Shown here: positions 24,064 through 37,065 of the stretch, piece after piece
Layout of the letters: each line of letters begins with the position of its first letter
How positions within the stretch are numbered: position 1 is the first letter of the stretch
Source of the DNA: Omphiscola glabra
Lineage: Eukaryota > Mollusca > Gastropoda > Lymnaeidae
Assembly (NCBI GenBank): GCA_964017045.1
Contig: OZ024799.1
Coordinates: forward strand, 34,291,736-34,355,735
Length of the DNA stretch: 64,000 bases
Direction: 5' to 3'
Program-made: the position numbers and the translations under genes
Notes under the pieces: model-generated
What the model was told of the DNA's origin: nothing
What the model saw: only the letters and a program-made list of their open reading frames with translations
Databases searched by the model: none

Positions 24064-25763
24064 CACATTGACCATGTAAACAGACCAGTAAAACTGCTGC
24101 ATCACTTGTCATATGAAGAGTAGATGGGTTGATTGTCTTTTCTTTTGTTCATCTGATTCAATATTTATTTGATGATTGCCAGTGAGAAGAGGAAATCCTC
24201 TTCCCTTGAATTCAATATGTGTTGTCCAAGTGGTAATTACATTATTTGAAGAGCTTGATGTTATCTCCCAATTAAGTTTTTCAGCTATCTAAGGATTATG
24301 TCCTTGTCAATGAGATTTCTGGTGACTTAGATGGATGTTATGCTAAACTTTGATGCATGATATTCTTAGTATGGATGGATTCTATTCTAAAGTTGTATGT
24401 AAGTCTTATTTGGCTGGATGCTATTTTCCTTTATGTTTAGCATTGATTGGCTGATAGCCCTTGACACTATTGATAACTGTCAGCTGCTGCCATCTGTGAA
24501 AACTGATGCTTGTTTGTATGGCTATTGTGACAAGACCAGGATCATCTTGGACAAAAGCCTGCATGGTCACAATAAATGATGGGACAAAACCAAGTGGCTG
24601 AACACGGTTATGTTTTTACCTTCTAACTTCTTATAATCAACTATGTTGACAGCATATTCCTTGGCTTATCTGTAGTCAAAGTGATACATAAAAATGTGAA
24701 TATTAACCAGATTCTGTATATAAGCCTTGTGTGTGAACTTTTGATCACTTAGATACCTAAACTATCTTTTTGAAATGCCATTTGCCATACTTTGCTGTTA
24801 TCACATGAGTTGATTAATCCTATGCGTTTTCAATTGGTCCTTCTTTGTTTTCATTGAAGTTGATCTATTTTATGTAATTGTACAAGTTTTTTTTTTTTTA
24901 AAGCAAAGTGAATGTAAAATGGGTCCTGTTTGCCCAAATCCTTATTAATTTACCATACTTAATTTTCAATGGATAAGGCTGTAGAGATGTCTTAGAAAAT
25001 GCTAGTGTTGGAGCATACTCATTTGGCCCAAAGAAGGACAATGATTAGCTCAAGGGCTAGTGGCCAATTCAATGTAAAATGTCATTACGACAGTTCTATC
25101 TTTCCTGCCAACATGTTAATGATTCCAATGTCATTAAAAGAATTAGTTGGGCCCCACTCACAGTAGATCTAGAACATTGTTATGAAAGGAATTGTATTGA
25201 TTGATACAGTGAACATTTTTTAACTGCAATCAAGATTTCCATATGTGAACCAGTTATACTTTGGTAGCATGAAAGGTTTCAAATTTATTTCAGCTTTTAC
25301 TGGAGTGTCAGGGCAAATTTTTAATATATATATAGCTATTTCACTCACCAAAGAATCTGTTCCAGTTTAAATGGAACAAAAGCTCTGTGTTTTATAATTT
25401 AGGATTACGTGAATTCATATTGATCAATCAATGCTATACTTTTATGGCTAAATGTCATTGGTGATTAATGGCTTCAATCACGATGTTATTTCAGATTTCT
25501 TGTGTGTCTTGAGTTATTTTCAAAATAACTTTCAATTTTCTGATATAATTTTTCTTTAAATTTAAATGTGTTTAAAAAAACTAAAAAATTTCTATTAATC
25601 ATGCATTGATAAAGGAAGATTACTGTCATAAAGGAAACATATTTGTTTTGTCTAGGCACTAGGGTGAGAAAAATAATTAATTTTGCTTTCTATTGGACGT
25701 CAAATCATGTTTTTTTAAAAATTGAATGTTTATGACTCTAAGTAATTACCAAATTCACCAATG

Positions 25764-25852
25764 TGACATCTTTGTAATGAAATATGTCATTGTGACATCT
25801 TTGTAATGAAATATGTCATTGTGACATGCTTGTAATGAAATGTGTCATTGTA
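25764..25852 (+). repeat. 29-bp tandem repeat
   Basis: Three copies of a unit containing GTGACATCTTTGTAATGAAA and TATGTCATT. Confidence 0.85.
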
Positions 25853-25980
25853 ATATTTATTTGAATTATTTACTTTAAAATGAACTTCTCTGAAATGAGG
25901 TTTTTAATTTAATCTCAAGTTCAAGCCTTGACAACACTATCAACATACAGCACACTGTAGATAATACGGCATTTAAAGAA

Positions 25981-26633
25981 GGCTGGGACTATTCGTACCC
26001 GGATACCAGAAGTGAGAGGTTGGGATTAAAAAACTATTTTAAGGCTGCACCTATTGGTACATTTGTACCAGAATTGAGAGGTTGGTATTAAAAAACTATT
26101 TAAAATATTATTGTTGGGTTTGTAAGACAAAATGAGGTATCAAAAGAAAGATAATTGAATGGACTATACGTTTGTAAACTTAATTTTTCATTTTAACTAA
26201 AATAAACTACTACAAATGACATCCAAACAGCATTAGTCATTTTGTCTTACAAACCCAACAAAAATATTTTAAATCGTTTTTTGATCCCAACCTCTCAATT
26301 CTGGTACAAATGTACCAATAGCCACTTCGCTATTTTAAACTATATTAAAATAAACTACCACAATTGACATCCGGATAACATTGAGTCTAATGGGACCTGG
26401 GTGCGATTGGCAGTGCTGCGCGTCCGGGTCCATTTTAACTAATTGCTAATCGGATGTCATTTGTGGTAGTTTATTCTAGTTAAACTGAAGAAGTAAGTTT
26501 ACAAACATATAGTCCATTAAATTATCTTTCATTTGATACCTCATTTTGTCTTACAAACCCAACAATAATATTTCAAATAGTTTTTTAATCCTGACCTCTC
26601 ACTTCTGGTACCCGGGTGCGAATGGCCACTTCG
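25981..26633. mobile_element. Foldback/MULE-like element, outer copy (9-bp TSD)
   Basis: Left end GGCTGGGACTATTCGTACCC; the right end reverse-complements to CGAAGTGGCCATTCGCACCC. Arms of roughly 60 bp match (ACCAGAAGTGAGAGGT in both). Perfect 9-bp duplications TTTAAAGAA lie at 25972-25980 and 26634-26642. No coding capacity. A 9-bp duplication with long arms is typical of Mutator-like foldback elements; the superfamily call is inference. Confidence 0.88.
26043..26329. mobile_element. Foldback/MULE-like element, inner copy nested in the outer one
   Basis: Related 287-bp element with inverted arms of about 90 bp (GGTACATTTGTACCAGAATT in both arms). Perfect 9-bp duplications CTATTTTAA lie at 26034-26042 and 26330-26338. 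It sits inside the left arm of the element at 25981-26633, so it inserted later. Confidence 0.9.
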
Positions 26634-26805
26634 TTTAAAGAAAAGGAAAATTCATTAAATTTCACTGTGCGTAGTAAAAAAAGTGAAGTTAAGATGTACA
26701 CAAACTGTATTGACATGTGGATTTTCTTAAAAGAGAGTTACCATCTAAAGAAACTTTCATTTAAATCTGTACAATTTTTTCCCATTTCTTAAAACTTAGT
26801 TGCTG

Positions 26806-27032
26806 AGTAAGCACTGTAAATGATTGTGACATCGGATGACTTCATTCATACTGAGTCAGCACTGTAAATGATTGTGACATCTGATGACTTCATTCATACT
26901 GAGTCAGCACTGTAAATGATTGTGACATCTGATGACTTCATTCATACTGAGTCAGCACTGTAAATGATTGTGACATCTGATGACTTCATTCATACTGAGT
27001 CAGCACTGTAAATGATTGTGACATCTGATGAC
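26806..27032 (+). repeat. 48-bp minisatellite
   Basis: About 4.7 copies of a unit containing GAGTCAGCACTGTAAATGAT and GACATCTGATGACTTCATTC. Confidence 0.92.
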
Positions 27033-27663
27033 TTACTTTCATATGTTTGATCAAAAATATTAAAAATATTTATCATTGTTTATTCCTGGATCAAAATAAT
27101 GGCAGCTTGATAAGAAATAATGTCTCAGTAAGTTTGTTTAGTCAGTCTGCATTGGCTTATCATTAAAATATTCTGACTCAAAATATGAATCTTAGGGTCC
27201 GATTGAATTCAAAAGTTCGTTTGTTGATTAGATTGCCCTAAAATCTTAGTTCATTTGAAATGGGTCATTAGTGACAGCTATTGGAGTACAATTATTAAGG
27301 GTATTTCTTCAAATCAAAATCAATGATTGCCCCTGATTGTTTACTCAGTAAAAACTTGTGCAGATAGCACAAGATTTTCATTATTGATCTACATCATTAG
27401 CCCTATGCTCAAATGAAGGAATTTTGCTTGTAATATCAGAATTATGCTGTGGCAGTTCCCCATGTGTTCTTGTTCTACTGACAGTTGTATCATCAGAGCT
27501 CTTAGGTGAGGCAAGGGCATCTACTGCATTGCTGTATTTATGATGTTTTTTATAAACCACTGGATATTATCAATATGTCAATACTAACATACACTGCAAA
27601 CTGACAATGTGCAATAAGTTTTTATTTAAACTTGATTGTATTTTAAGGTGTTTTTTGTATGTT

Positions 27664-27754
27664 GTCAGTAGTTAACATGAATGTGTCAGTAGTTAACATG
27701 AATGTGTCAGTAGTTAACATGAATGTGTCAGTAGTTAACATGAATGTGTCAGTA
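27664..27754 (+). repeat. 21-bp tandem repeat
   Basis: Just over four copies of a unit built on GTCAGTAGTTAACATGAATG. Confidence 0.92.
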
Positions 27755-27818
27755 TTTGTTGATCTCAGTGGAGGACAGTCTTGGTTTGTTCAGCTAGTCT
27801 GTGATGGATCAGTGGCTT

Positions 27819-28214
27819 GTCAGGGTGTCCCATGTTAATCATCCAACATAGACATAGGTGTTTGTTGGTGTCAGGGTGTCCCATGTTAATCATCCAACAT
27901 AGACATAGGTGTTTGTTGGTGTCAGGGTGTCCCATGTTAATCATCCAACATAGACATAGGTGTTTGTTGGTGTCAGGGTGTCCCATGTTAATCATCCAAC
28001 ATAGACATAGGTGTTTGTTGGTGTCAGGGTGTCCCATGTTAATCATCCAACATAGACATAGGTGTTTGTTGGTGTCAGGGTGTCCCATGTTAATCATCCT
28101 ACATAGACATAGGTGTTTGTTGGTGTCAGGGTGTCCCATGTTAATCATCCTACATAGACATAGGTGTTTGTTTGTGTCAGGGTGTCCCATGTTAATCATT
28201 ATCTTAGATTGACA
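27819..28214 (+). repeat. 51-bp minisatellite, open on both strands
   Basis: About 7.5 copies of a 51-bp unit containing GTGTCAGGGTGTCCCATGTT and ACATAGACATAGGTGTTTGT. Because 51 is 17 codons, long frames run through the array on both strands (27817-28212 plus; 27765-28298 minus). They encode pure repeats with no known domain, so I treat them as artefacts. Confidence 0.9.
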
Positions 28215-29629
28215 TGGGTGGTCACTGTGCCTTGTTATCTCATTCATGTGCTTTATGTTTGTGTGTACAGATGTCAGGTCAGTTTGTATGTTGTCCACAT
28301 GTACAGGGGTAGAAAAAACTCAATTCAGGAGGCGGCCCCTTTTTCTCTACTTGAAAGGATATTTTTTAAAATAAAAATATTTTTCAGCACATAAAATTGG
28401 GGTGCTAGATTAACATTTCTTGCATATCAAATGTAATTGAGAGCAGATATGTTGAGCAACTAATGTTTCTGGTCATTGTGGACATGTGGCAAAGCTACCA
28501 TTGTAAACTGATGTCTTTTTCTTGTTTTATCATACAGATAGATTCTGCTTACAGTAATGGCACATGCGTCTTGTGCATCTTAGTACTGTGAGGAGTTTTG
28601 TTCATAGGTACATCAAATGCTCCACAGTTTCCAATGATAAATTCTAAAATGTAGATATGCTCATGGAATCAATTTTTTTAACCTAATTGTTTGTTTTAAA
28701 ATGAGTAACTATTAGAAATTTATTATGGGAATCACTCATTTATTCCATATTTATTTTATGTTTTATTTTGAATTGATTTTTTTTTTTAAGTTTTATAATT
28801 TTGTCAGAAACTGTTGTCTACTAACACCGTCTAAATAAGTGTAAAGCTAGTTCATCATTGATGTTGCGTAGACAAGAAACATCTGTAAAACTCCCCTCAT
28901 TTCTTTTCCAGTGCAAATATTTTGTGGATTAAGTAGAGGAACAAACAATCTCTTGATGTCCCCCCAATCATCAATGTTATTAATTACTCAACAACTTTTT
29001 AAACTAAATTTTGTAAAACAGATTATTGTAATGGATTTTCATCAGTGGTTAAATCACAGTCCAATGGGAATTTTAACAATTTACATTTTAGATCTCTCAA
29101 TTTTATATATATTATATATAAATGTTTAAACTTTAAATTGGGTATAGTATTAAAATTTAAATAATGAAATAAAATTAAATTAACAAAATATAATTTACAG
29201 GTAACTATATACAGAAAATATAAAATTGTCTTTCGGTTTACGTACCAAAGTTGCTATAGCGTTTTAAAAACTGCTTGTTTTAAATTTATTTATGTGTCCT
29301 TGAAAGTCACGATTATCATTAGCTACAGCTACAAGATATTTTCATTTAATGACTGTTAGAGGACATTAATATGAGAAATATTGAAATGGGTTATGTTGAA
29401 AGTATTTGTGTTGTTCACTATGGTAGTCAGTTGAAAAGATGAAAGACTATTCTGTAGTACATCAGTCATGGTTTGTTTTGTAAATGCCTGTGTGATGGTA
29501 TATGTTGGTGAGTGGTCATCACATTGTTCATGACATCCAGCCTGATAATAAGTGCACCATATTTTACATTTTTTCATAAAACATAGTTTTTTCATTCCAA
29601 GCTAGTATGATGGATCATAACAATAAGCT
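28215..29629. other. AT-rich sequence, nothing recognised
   Basis: No convincing gene or element. Open frames near 28911-29129 and 29356-29595 have no recognisable features. Confidence 0.5.
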
Positions 29630-32600
29630 TTATGGAATGTTAGGGAAGATATGATGGAATGTTAGGTAAGATATGATGGAATGTTAGGGAAGATATGATG
29701 GAATGTTAGGGAAGATATGATGGAATGTTAGGGAAGATATGATGGAATGTTAGGGAAGATATGATGGAATGTTAGGGAAGATATGATGGAATGTTAGGTA
29801 AGATATGATGGAATGTTAGGGAAGATATGATGGAATGTTAGGGAAGATATGATGGAATGTTAGGTAAGATATGATGGAATGTTAGGGAAAATATGATGGA
29901 ATGTTAGGTAAGATATGATGGAATGTTAGGTAAGATATGATGGAATGTTAGGTAAGATATGATGGAATGTTAGGGAAGATATGATGGAATGTTAGGTAAG
30001 ATATGATGGAATGTTAGGTAAGATATGATGGAATGTTAGGTAAGATATGATGGAATGTTAGGGAAAATATGATGGAATGTTAGGTAAGATATGATGGAAT
30101 GTTAGGTAAGATATGATGGAATGTTAGGTAAGATATGATGGAATGTTAGGGAAGATATGATGGAATGTTAGGTAAGATATGATGGAATGTTAGGTAAGAT
30201 ATGATGGAATGTTAGGTAAGATATGATGGAATGTTAGGGAAAATATGATGGAATGTTAGGTAAGATATGATGGAATGTTAGGTAAGATATGATGGAATGT
30301 TAGGTAAGATATGATGGAATGTTAGGGAAGATATGATGGAATGTTAGGTAAGATATGATGGAATGTTAGGTAAGATATGATGGAATGTTAGGTAAGATAT
30401 GATGGAATGTTAGGTAAGATATGATGGAATGTTAGGTAAGATATGATGGAATGTTAGGTAAGATATGATGGAATGTTAGGTAAGATATGATGGAATGTTA
30501 GGGAAAATATGATGGAATGTTAGGTAAGATATGATGGAATGTTAGGTAAGATATGATGGAATGTTAGGTAAGATATGATGGAATGTTAGGGAAGATATGA
30601 TGGAATGTTAGGTAAGATATGATGGAATGTTAGGTAAGATATGATGGAATGTTAGGTAAGATATGATGGAATGTTAGGGAAAATATGATGGAATGTTAGG
30701 TAAGATATGATGGAATGTTAGGTAAGATATGATGGAATGTTAGGTAAGATATGATGGAATGTTAGGGAAGATATGATGGAATGTTAGGTAAGATATGATG
30801 GAATGTTAGGTAAGATATGATGGAATGTTAGGTAAGATATGATGGAATGTTAGGTAAGATATGATGGAATGTTAGGTAAGATATGATGGAATGTTAGGTA
30901 AGATATGATGGAATGTTAGGTAAGATATGATGGAATGTTAGGGAAAATATGATGGAATGTTAGGTAAGATATGATGGAATGTTAGGTAAGATATGATGGA
31001 ATGTTAGGTAAGATATGATGGAATGTTAGGGAAGATATGATGGAATGTTAGGTAAGATATGATGGAATGTTAGGGAAAATATGATGGAATGTTAGGTAAG
31101 ATATGATGGAATGTTAGGTAAGATATGATGGAATGTTAGGTAAGATATGATGGAATGTTAGGGAAAATATGATGGAATGTTAGGTAAGATATGATGGAAT
31201 GTTAGGTAAGATATGATGGAATGTTAGGTAAGATATGATGGAATGTTAGGGAAGATATGATGGAATGTTAGGTAAGATATGATGGAATGTTAGGTAAGAT
31301 ATGATGGAATGTTAGGTAAGATATGATGGAATGTTAGGTAAGATATGATGGAATGTTAGGTAAGATATGATGGAATGTTAGGTAAGATATGATGGAATGT
31401 TAGGTAAGATATGATGGAATGTTAGGGAAAATATGATGGAATGTTAGGTAAGATATGATGGAATGTTAGGTAAGATATGATGGAATGTTAGGTAAGATAT
31501 GATGGAATGTTAGGGAAGATATGATGGAATGTTAGGTAAGATATGATGGAATGTTAGGGAAAATATGATGGAATGTTAGGTAAGATATGATGGAATGTTA
31601 GGTAAGATATGATGGAATGTTAGGTAAGATATGATGGAATGTTAGGTAAGATATGATGGAATGTTAGGTAAGATATGATGGAATGTTAGGGAAGATATGA
31701 TGGAATGTTAGGTAAGATATGATGGAATGTTAGGTAAGATATGATGGAATGTTAGGTAAGATATGATGGAATGTTAGGTAAGATATGATGGAATGTTAGG
31801 TAAGATATGATGGAATGTTAGGTAAGATATGATGGAATGTTAGGGAAGATATGATGGAATGTTAGGTAAGATATGATGGAATGTTAGGTAAGATATGATG
31901 GAATGTTAGGTAAGATATGATGGAATGTTAGGTAAGATATGATGGAATGTTAGGTAAGATATGATGGAATGTTAGGGAAAATATGATGGAATGTTAGGTA
32001 AGATATGATGGAATGTTAGGTAAGATATGATGGAATGTTAGGTAAGATATGATGGAATGTTAGGGAAGATATGATGGAATGTTAGGTAAGATATGATGGA
32101 ATGTTAGGTAAGATATGATGGAATGTTAGGTAAGATATGATGGAATGTTAGGGAAAATATGATGGAATGTTAGGTAAGATATGATGGAATGTTAGGTAAG
32201 ATATGATGGAATGTTAGGTAAGATATGATGGAATGTTAGGGAAGATATGATGGAATGTTAGGTAAGATATGATGGAATGTTAGGTAAGATATGATGGAAT
32301 GTTAGGTAAGATATGATGGAATGTTAGGTAAGATATGATGGAATGTTAGGTAAGATATGATGGAATGTTAGGTAAGATATGATGGAATGTTAGGTAAGAT
32401 ATGATGGAATGTTAGGGAAAATATGATGGAATGTTAGGTAAGATATGATGGAATGTTAGGTAAGATATGATGGAATGTTAGGTAAGATATGATGGAATGT
32501 TAGGTAAGATATGATGGAATGTTAGGGAAGATATGATGGAATGTTAGGTAAGATATGATGGAATGTTAGGGAAAATATGATGGAATGTTAGGTAAGATAT

Positions 32601-33374
32601 GATGGAATGTTAGGTAAGATATGATGGAATGTTAGGTAAGATATGATGGAATGTTAGGTAAGATATGATGGAATGTTAGGTAAGATATGATGGAATGTTA
32701 GGTAAGATATGATGGAATGTTAGGGAAGATATGATGGAATGTTAGGTAAGATATGATGGAATGTTAGGTAAGATATGATGGAATGTTAGGGAAGATATGA
32801 TGGAATGTTAGGTAAGATATGATGGAATGTTAGGGAAAATATGATGGAATGTTAGGGAAGATATGATGGAATGTTAGGGAAGATATGATGGAATGTTAGG
32901 TAAGATATGATGGAATGTTAGGTAAGATATGATGGAATGTTAGGGAAGATATGATGGAATGTTAGGTAAGATATGATGGAATGTTAGGTAAGATATGATG
33001 GAATGTTAGGGAAGATATGATGGAATGTTAGGTAAGATATGATGGAATGTTAGGGAAGATATGATGGAATGTTAGGTAAGATATGATGGAATGTTAGGGA
33101 AGATATGATGGAATGTTAGGTAAGATATGATGGAATGTTAGGGAAAATATGATGGAATGTTAGGTAAGATATGATGGAATGTTAGGTAAGATATGATGGA
33201 ATGTTAGGTAAGATATGATGGAATGTTAGGTAAGATATGATGGAATGTTAGGTAAGATATGATGGAATGTTAGGTAAGATATGATGGAATGTTAGGTAAG
33301 ATATGATGGAATGTTAGGGAAGATATGATGGAATGTTAGGGAAGATATGATGGAATGTTAGGTAAAATATGATG
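29630..33374 (+). repeat. 3.7-kb satellite-like array, 22-bp unit, about 170 copies
   Basis: The unit is built on GGAATGTTAGGTAAGATATG plus AT. Copies are almost identical apart from a diagnostic position: GGTAAG (most), GGGAAG, or GGGAAAA. The variants recur in a fixed order, so the array has higher-order organisation (see findings). It contains stops in every frame and no open reading frame. The left boundary is in TTTATGGAATG near 29630 and the right in a degenerate unit ending near 33374. Confidence 0.97.
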
Positions 33375-33536
33375 AAACTGACACGTTTTCTTTAGTTTCA
33401 ATGAAATGTGATTTATTTTGCCTATGATATTCCTTTCTTATAAGTGTGTAGCACTTACAAGTGACTTTATATTAGTCCAGTCAAGTTTGACTCTTGATGA
33501 AGTGTTACCTTGAGTTGTTTGATTCAAGCACCACCT

Positions 33537-33625
33537 CATGCCACTCAGGGTGACTCCACTGAGCCTGCTAAGGCATCACTTCATGCCACTCAGGGTGACT
33601 CCACTGAGCCTGCTAAGGCATCACA
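33537..33625 (+). repeat. 45-bp direct duplication
   Basis: Two copies of a unit containing CACTCAGGGTGACTCCACTG and AGCCTGCTAAGGCATCAC. Confidence 0.85.
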
Positions 33626-33763
33626 GTCAAAGGATATGTGAAGCAAGTGGTTCTTTGTTTAAGAGACACACTGTTTAATGTTGCCAACCTCTCACTCAAG
33701 TCACACAGACACTTACTTTGCATTTATTTCCTGGGATGATCTCCAACCGAAAAATCATATTGT

Positions 33764-33921
33764 CAGACCTGTTTACCCTCAAACTCTTAAAATCGTAAAA
33801 TATCATCACAAAATCGTTCAATACATTACCTTAATAGTAAAATATAAACATACAGTATATATAATGTATACACCTCAAAATCGTATATTGTACGCCAAAA
33901 TCGTAAGAGTAAACAGGTCTG
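33764..33921. mobile_element. 158-bp MITE, copy 2 (6-bp TSD)
   Basis: Same termini (CAGACCTG ... CAGGTCTG) and same length as 14113-14270, with scattered substitutions. Perfect TATTGT duplications lie at 33758-33763 and 33922-33927. Overlapping open frames are spurious. Confidence 0.9.
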
Positions 33922-33927
33922 TATTGT

Positions 33928-36405
33928 ATATTTTATTGATTAACTAAAAAACCAATTCCATATCGTAACAGCATGTTTTGTTTAAGCCAGTATTTTTGTT
34001 GAGTGATTGCTATTATAAAAACTTGAGCTTGCTAGTCTAACTAAACACAAAGTTAGTCATTTCATGATAGGGTAGCAATATCACTTGTGTTAAATAATAG
34101 CCTACAAGATTTATGCCCCTACCATAGCTGGTTTTAGTGTCATTTTGCCATAGCTCTAAATCATTATTTATCTTATTCTGTGTTTTTAAAGATCTTATGC
34201 ATGTTTTAATTCAAGTACTTAATGTCCAGAATTTACCTTTAAATAAATTAGTCAACAATATGGGATATTTTTACGTACAATGTCATTTTAATAACTAATG
34301 AATCTAGTACAGCTAATTAATAATGATTAAAATATCCAAACAATAAATGTTTTGATTATCTGACATGTCTTGATGCCATAATGTTCTTATTCAATTTAAA
34401 CAAATTTATTGTTTAGTTTGAATCAACTAAAAATAGTACTTCATTTTTTTTATTTTTTTTTATTTTATTACTTCCCTTTAATCCAAAAGAGGGTTACTAG
34501 GTTGAAATATTTTTTAAGTGTTTTTTTTCAATATGACACTTATTTATTTTTGTTTTATTTCTTAATAAATAAATATATTACTTCTGTTTATTGTTGAAAA
34601 ATAATTTGTGAATGATTTAATTGAATTCAAAATGAGTTATTTACATTACAGCGTAGCTGACTGTCAGTACAATTGGTATGAAAATGTCTCCAGTGCTATG
34701 AGGTTATTCAATTATGTCATTTTTGACCTTGAGATTGAATGAATGAATGGCTCCTCTGTTGCATGATTGAAAAACTTCTTGAATGACTGAACTTTCTGCT
34801 GTATGATTGAACTTTCTGTTGCATGACAGAACCTTGACTTTTATGATTGAAAGATCTCTTGATTATTGACAATCTTTAATTGATTAGGGCCCTGTTGAAT
34901 TAACAATGCTTCTGTTGACAGAATGAATCCAATACAAAAACTTTGATTTTAAAATACAAAATCATACAAATCTGTACATTTCAATTCAAAGCCAAAATCC
35001 TATCTTTTCTAAAGTTGATGAATTCTGACAGTATTTTTACTAGGCTATTAGGCAGTGGTTCAAGTATTCATAGGGAATAAATTCTTTATATTTCTTTCAT
35101 TCTCACAAATCTGCACCTGTATCAGCAGAGAATTTACAAAAGTGACATGTTTGCCAAGCATGTTAACATTTTTAATGTGCTGTTAATTGCAGGAATTTGT
35201 TTTTAAATATTTGTACATTAGGGAGGGAGATATGTCGTTTGAGTGTTTGACTTGGCTTACACTACATGGGACTCAAACCCAATGTTGACCTCTGACCTAT
35301 CAATCAATATTTTCATAACTTTATTGTTTTGATTGGTGGGTCATTGATCATCATTTAAAGGGGCTATACCAGTCAGAACCAGTGGGTTTGAGGGGTCAAG
35401 TGAAGGGGTTTTCAGAACATGTATGAATTTAAAAAAACAGTGGTTCTCAAAAACTCAATGAATAAATACTGGTTCCCAGTAAACAAAATATAAAAATGGT
35501 GGTTCCATTCCTAAAATGGGTTAAAGTCATTGAAGTATTTTAACAAATATGGTATATTACCTGTGTGAGGTTACAATTAGCTAACACCCTGTGTTACTAA
35601 TAGTAACAATGTTCTCAACTTTAGGCACATAAGTAGTTACCGTGAAGGAGAGATCTTAAATGGATTATATTAAACCTGTTTATACAGCTTTTTTTAAAAA
35701 ATGCTTCCAATGTTTACTTAATGTTTGAAATGATTATGACAAGTTCACATCATCACCTGACTGTTTGTTGTTGAACTTTGCTCCTAGTGTCATATTTCAC
35801 ACACACACACACCCCCCCCCCCCCCAACCCCATTTTTTAATTTCCACTTCTTATTAAGGTTGTGACTAGACCCTGTCTCATGTTCTGGCCAGTGTCCTTT
35901 GTATTACAGTATGGCTAATTTGTATTTCTAGACATGCACTCCATGCACCCATTAACAATACCAAGGTAGCCCTAATTCAGTTCCTATTTTACTGAAAGGA
36001 ATAAAGTCAACAAGTTTTGGTAGCATTATAGATGACCAGTGAAGTTGCTCAGCACTACCTTATGACTAAGTTGTAAATAAAAGACTAAATGGAATGATTC
36101 CAGAGTACTATGCTCTAAGTATCCAAAACTTTTAGTTATAAGTTTGATTAATTTCATTGAAAATTCAAACACCACCAGGGGGCTATTCATTAATTTCTCC
36201 TGCTTCCCCCTCCACCACCACCCCCCCCCCAAATAACTAAACCCCCCCCCAAAATAACTTACACCTCTAGTGAGATGTTTCTCCCCCCATAGGCAGTGTC
36301 AAAATCTGCCCCTGACAGAAGTAATGCAGCGAATAAATTGTACCTGCATGCCCTTTGATTTTTTGGGTTCACATTCTCTCAATGTCTAATACAACATAAC
36401 AAGTG
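33928..36405. other. AT-rich sequence, nothing recognised
   Basis: Only simple-sequence tracts (AC/C runs near 35799-35825, C runs near 36220-36250) and diffuse ATGATTGAA-like imperfect repetition at 34770-34860. No gene supported. Confidence 0.5.
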
Positions 36406-36580
36406 CAGAGGAGTAGCTAGAGTGTGGGGCACCCAGGTACAACATTCATTTACGTCTGCCCATCAACTCTGGGAACCATTATTTTCATCAATAAATTACC
36501 AGTCAAAGCCAATATTGGCGCCAGAAACAGTCTTGAGGCCTGGGGAGATATGTCTCCCCTCCCACTTAGTTACGCCTCTG
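36406..36580. mobile_element. hAT-like MITE (CAGAGG...GTAG termini)
   Basis: Left end CAGAGGAGTAGCTAG; the right end reverse-complements to CAGAGGCGTAACTAAG. 175 bp, noncoding. The flanking duplication is unclear (CAAGTG against CAAGAG), so the call rests on the termini. Confidence 0.5.
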
Positions 36581-37065
36581 CAAGAGTACAAATAATTTTA
36601 AAATTGATAAAGTTCATTTTCTTTATTGTCTACTTGGAATGAATAAATATTTTAATGATAATTTGTTCCAAATGTTTGGTTTAAATTTTTTTGTCGAAAT
36701 TCTTATTTCTTTGTGAAGTGCTGACTTGTGATTTGTTAATTAATTCCATGGTGTGTGCGCAGAAAGGACATTGGTAGCATTTCTAAATAAGATACAGACT
36801 TTTGTCGTAATTCATGGTACCATTTCAAAATAAGATATAGACGATGACTATAGAATGTTTTGTAAACGAATTTTAAGTTTACCACTTTAGACTTAGATGA
36901 CAGAAAGCTATCTGTCATTGAAAGGTGGTGTAGTTAGTGTTGCAGTATGTGTAGTAGGACTTTGGGTCCAACACCCCACATCCAGTCCTTTGGGGGGGAT
37001 GCATGCATTTGAAGACTTCAATCCAAATAAAATAATAGTTAACTCACCATCCAAACCAGTTTTCC

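Larger units (their letters stand above)
22554..24620 (+). other. Putative DCP1 3' UTR and downstream flank
   Basis: AT-rich sequence directly after the DCP1 stop with no convincing open frame. Candidate poly(A) signals AATAAA occur at 22766-22771, 22991-22996 and 24571-24576. The sequence alone does not show which is used. A homopolymer G run lies at about 22780-22796. Confidence 0.45.

Noticed and set aside
27819..28214. Possible CRISPR-like array
   Set aside because: Units are contiguous with no unique spacers, and the genome is eukaryotic.
27765..28298. A 177-codon minus-strand frame of DTNKHLCLCRMINMGHP-like repeats
   Set aside because: It is the 51-bp minisatellite read on the reverse strand; the plus strand is equally open.
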